Virus record (IMG/VR): IMGVR_UViG_3300020159_003442
Coordinates: 1-24,207 of that record
DNA: 24,207 nucleotides
Source of the DNA: a virus
Direction: 5' to 3' (one strand)
A program made the position numbers and the translations under genes. Below are positions 23,342 to 24,207 of this stretch, piece by piece. Position 1 is the stretch's first letter. Every line of letters starts with the position of its first letter. Below the pieces are notes generated by a model. That model was not told the DNA's origin, ran no database searches, and saw nothing but the letters and a program-made list of their open reading frames with translations.

Positions 23342-24122
23342 TTATAAACTCCATTAAGCGCTGTGCCGTCGTTTCTCCTTCATAGACGGGCGACGATTTT
23401 AAAAAACGAATAAATTCGTACCACTTCCGCTGCTGTTCAGAATCATCAAAAACAAGAGTATATTGAACTACTGCTTTTGTTGTTTTTGAAAGACCAATGG
23501 CGGCACTGCCGAGGGAAATGGCGTCATTCACATCAATCTTATCAGTGGCCGTAAGACGAGCTGCGCCGTCTTCACCGCGCGTTGCGGTCACCCTATCTGC
23601 CGAAAGTTCTTCGGTATCACGAACATTTACCGGCATAACCATCTCTGGCGGAATGTAGCCCGTACCAATGTCGGTGTCCATCTTCGCCGCGTATGCGGCT
23701 GTCTCGTCTAGTGCGGCCATTTCAAATTCATCCCACCCAAGTCCATCAAGCAGGTTGTAGTACTCGGGTCGAATGTCATCTAAAAGTGCGAATAGTTGGT
23801 CTTGCTCCGTGTGTCCAAGCTCCATTGTTCTGTTGTCAGCAAGGGCAAAAGCAATGGCCCGAGCATCGTCAACAGGCATTGAAACGGCAGCAATGTGTGT
23901 CCATCCAAGTCGTTTTGCTGCTTCAAGCTGGTGATTTCCGGCAATCACTGTAAAAGTGTCGTCGTTGTTTGGGCGTATTACTATGGGTCGGACCTGACCA
24001 AATTCTTCATACGAAGCGGCGATGGCGTCTACGTCACCTTTTCTAGGGTTGTTTTGAAGAGGAAGAAGAGAATCAACGGCCACTAGAAGATTTTTAATGT
24101 CCTCATTTACGTTGCATATCAT
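23322..24122 (-). CDS. ParB-like N-terminal domain protein (266 aa)
   Basis: Residues about 12-100 carry the ParB/sulfiredoxin-like fold: an NPRKGD turn at 25-30, a helix followed by FGQVRPIVIR, the AGNHQLEAA motif at 61-69 and ADNRT at 95-99. Members of this superfamily bind DNA and CTP, or act as nucleases or nucleotide-hydrolysing enzymes. The chromosome-partition ParB helix-turn-helix is not obvious. The C-terminal part (about 215-262, TLVFDDSEQQRKWYEFIRFL then a helix) looks like a small separate alpha/beta domain. The start at 24122 follows the preceding stop by two bases. The 3' end overlaps the next gene by 20 bases, which suggests translational coupling. It is probably a DNA-interacting phage protein; a role in partition is unlikely because no ParA is seen. 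Confidence 0.8.
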   Translation of the reverse strand: MICNVNEDIKNLLVAVDSLLPLQNNPRKGDVDAIAASYEEFGQVRPIVIRPNNDDTFTVIAGNHQLEAAKRLGWTHIAAVSMPVDDARAIAFALADNRTMELGHTEQDQLFALLDDIRPEYYNLLDGLGWDEFEMAALDETAAYAAKMDTDIGTGYIPPEMVMPVNVRDTEELSADRVTATRGEDGAARLTATDKIDVNDAISLGSAAIGLSKTTKAVVQYTLVFDDSEQQRKWYEFIRFLKSSPVYEGETTAQRLMEFINVHTEI

Positions 24123-24124
24123 AT

Positions 24125-24205
24125 TTACACCTGGGCTCTAACGTTTGCGTTAAGTGTACGCAAGGCATCAATACTGGTACGTAAAGATGTAAGTTTTTCG
24201 CGCTT
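24125..24205 (-). CDS. C-terminal end of an unidentified upstream gene (partial)
   Basis: An open frame enters from the right edge of the window and runs 26 codons to a TAA at 24127-24125, three bases before the ATG of the ParB-like gene. The visible residues (ending LRTLNANVRAQV) are charged and helical, with regularly spaced leucines, and could be the end of a coiled coil. The tight spacing to the next gene matches the rest of the operon, which is the main reason for believing it; the other two frames on this strand are less convincing (one has an internal stop, the other has no stop suited to the junction). The product cannot be named from so little sequence. Confidence 0.5.
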   Translation of the reverse strand, partial: KREKLTSLRTSIDALRTLNANVRAQV

Positions 24206-24207
24206 TG

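Overview
The window is a late (structural) gene block from a contractile-tailed bacteriophage (myovirus morphotype, Caudoviricetes). Every supported gene lies on the minus strand, so transcription runs from the high to the low coordinates. Genes are packed end to end, often with ATGA or TAATG overlaps, and no gap without a gene reaches 300 bases. No integrase, repressor, tRNA, rRNA or CRISPR is visible. The host cannot be read directly. The style of the tail assembly chaperone, the D-Ala-D-Ala-peptidase-like (M15) domain in the tape measure and the ParB-like genes recall phages of Actinobacteria (inference, low to moderate confidence).

In transcription order: (1) 24207-21438 holds the end of an unknown gene, then a four-gene overlapping cluster: ParB-like protein, 79-aa orphan, PP-loop ATPase of the PAPS-reductase/IbrA type, and a second ParB-like (IbrB-type) protein. 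This is the part of the window that virion structure does not explain. (2) 21378-18878 is the neck: a 66-aa protein, a head-tail connector carrying an inserted beta domain, a tail-completion protein, a tail terminator and a 123-aa acidic protein. (3) 18824-11946 is the tail shaft: sheath, tube, tail assembly chaperone with a clear -1 programmed frameshift extension (slippery site plus downstream hairpin), and a 1397-aa tape measure protein with a C-terminal M15-type peptidase domain. (4) 11946-5888 is the baseplate: tube-initiator/LysM-like protein with a poly-glycine linker, hub, OB-fold spike, gp25-like wedge, gpJ-like wedge and gpI-like protein. (5) 5886-1 is the adsorption region: a His-motif fibre, a 679-aa Ig/FN3-type adhesin with a 14-residue repeat at its N-terminus, a membrane-anchored coiled-coil protein, several small proteins including stand-alone fibre-tip-like domains, a 430-aa fibre, a 62-aa hydrophobic protein, and the start of another fibre that shares its first residues with the 430-aa fibre.

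The most notable observations are the ParB/PAPS-reductase/ParB cluster inside a virion operon; the frameshift signal at 16352-16306, whose extension is not a normal ORF; a perfect 16-bp inverted repeat hidden inside the gpI-like gene at 6594-6640; a perfect 18-bp palindrome at 4972-4989; the peptidase in the tape measure; and the extra domain in the connector.
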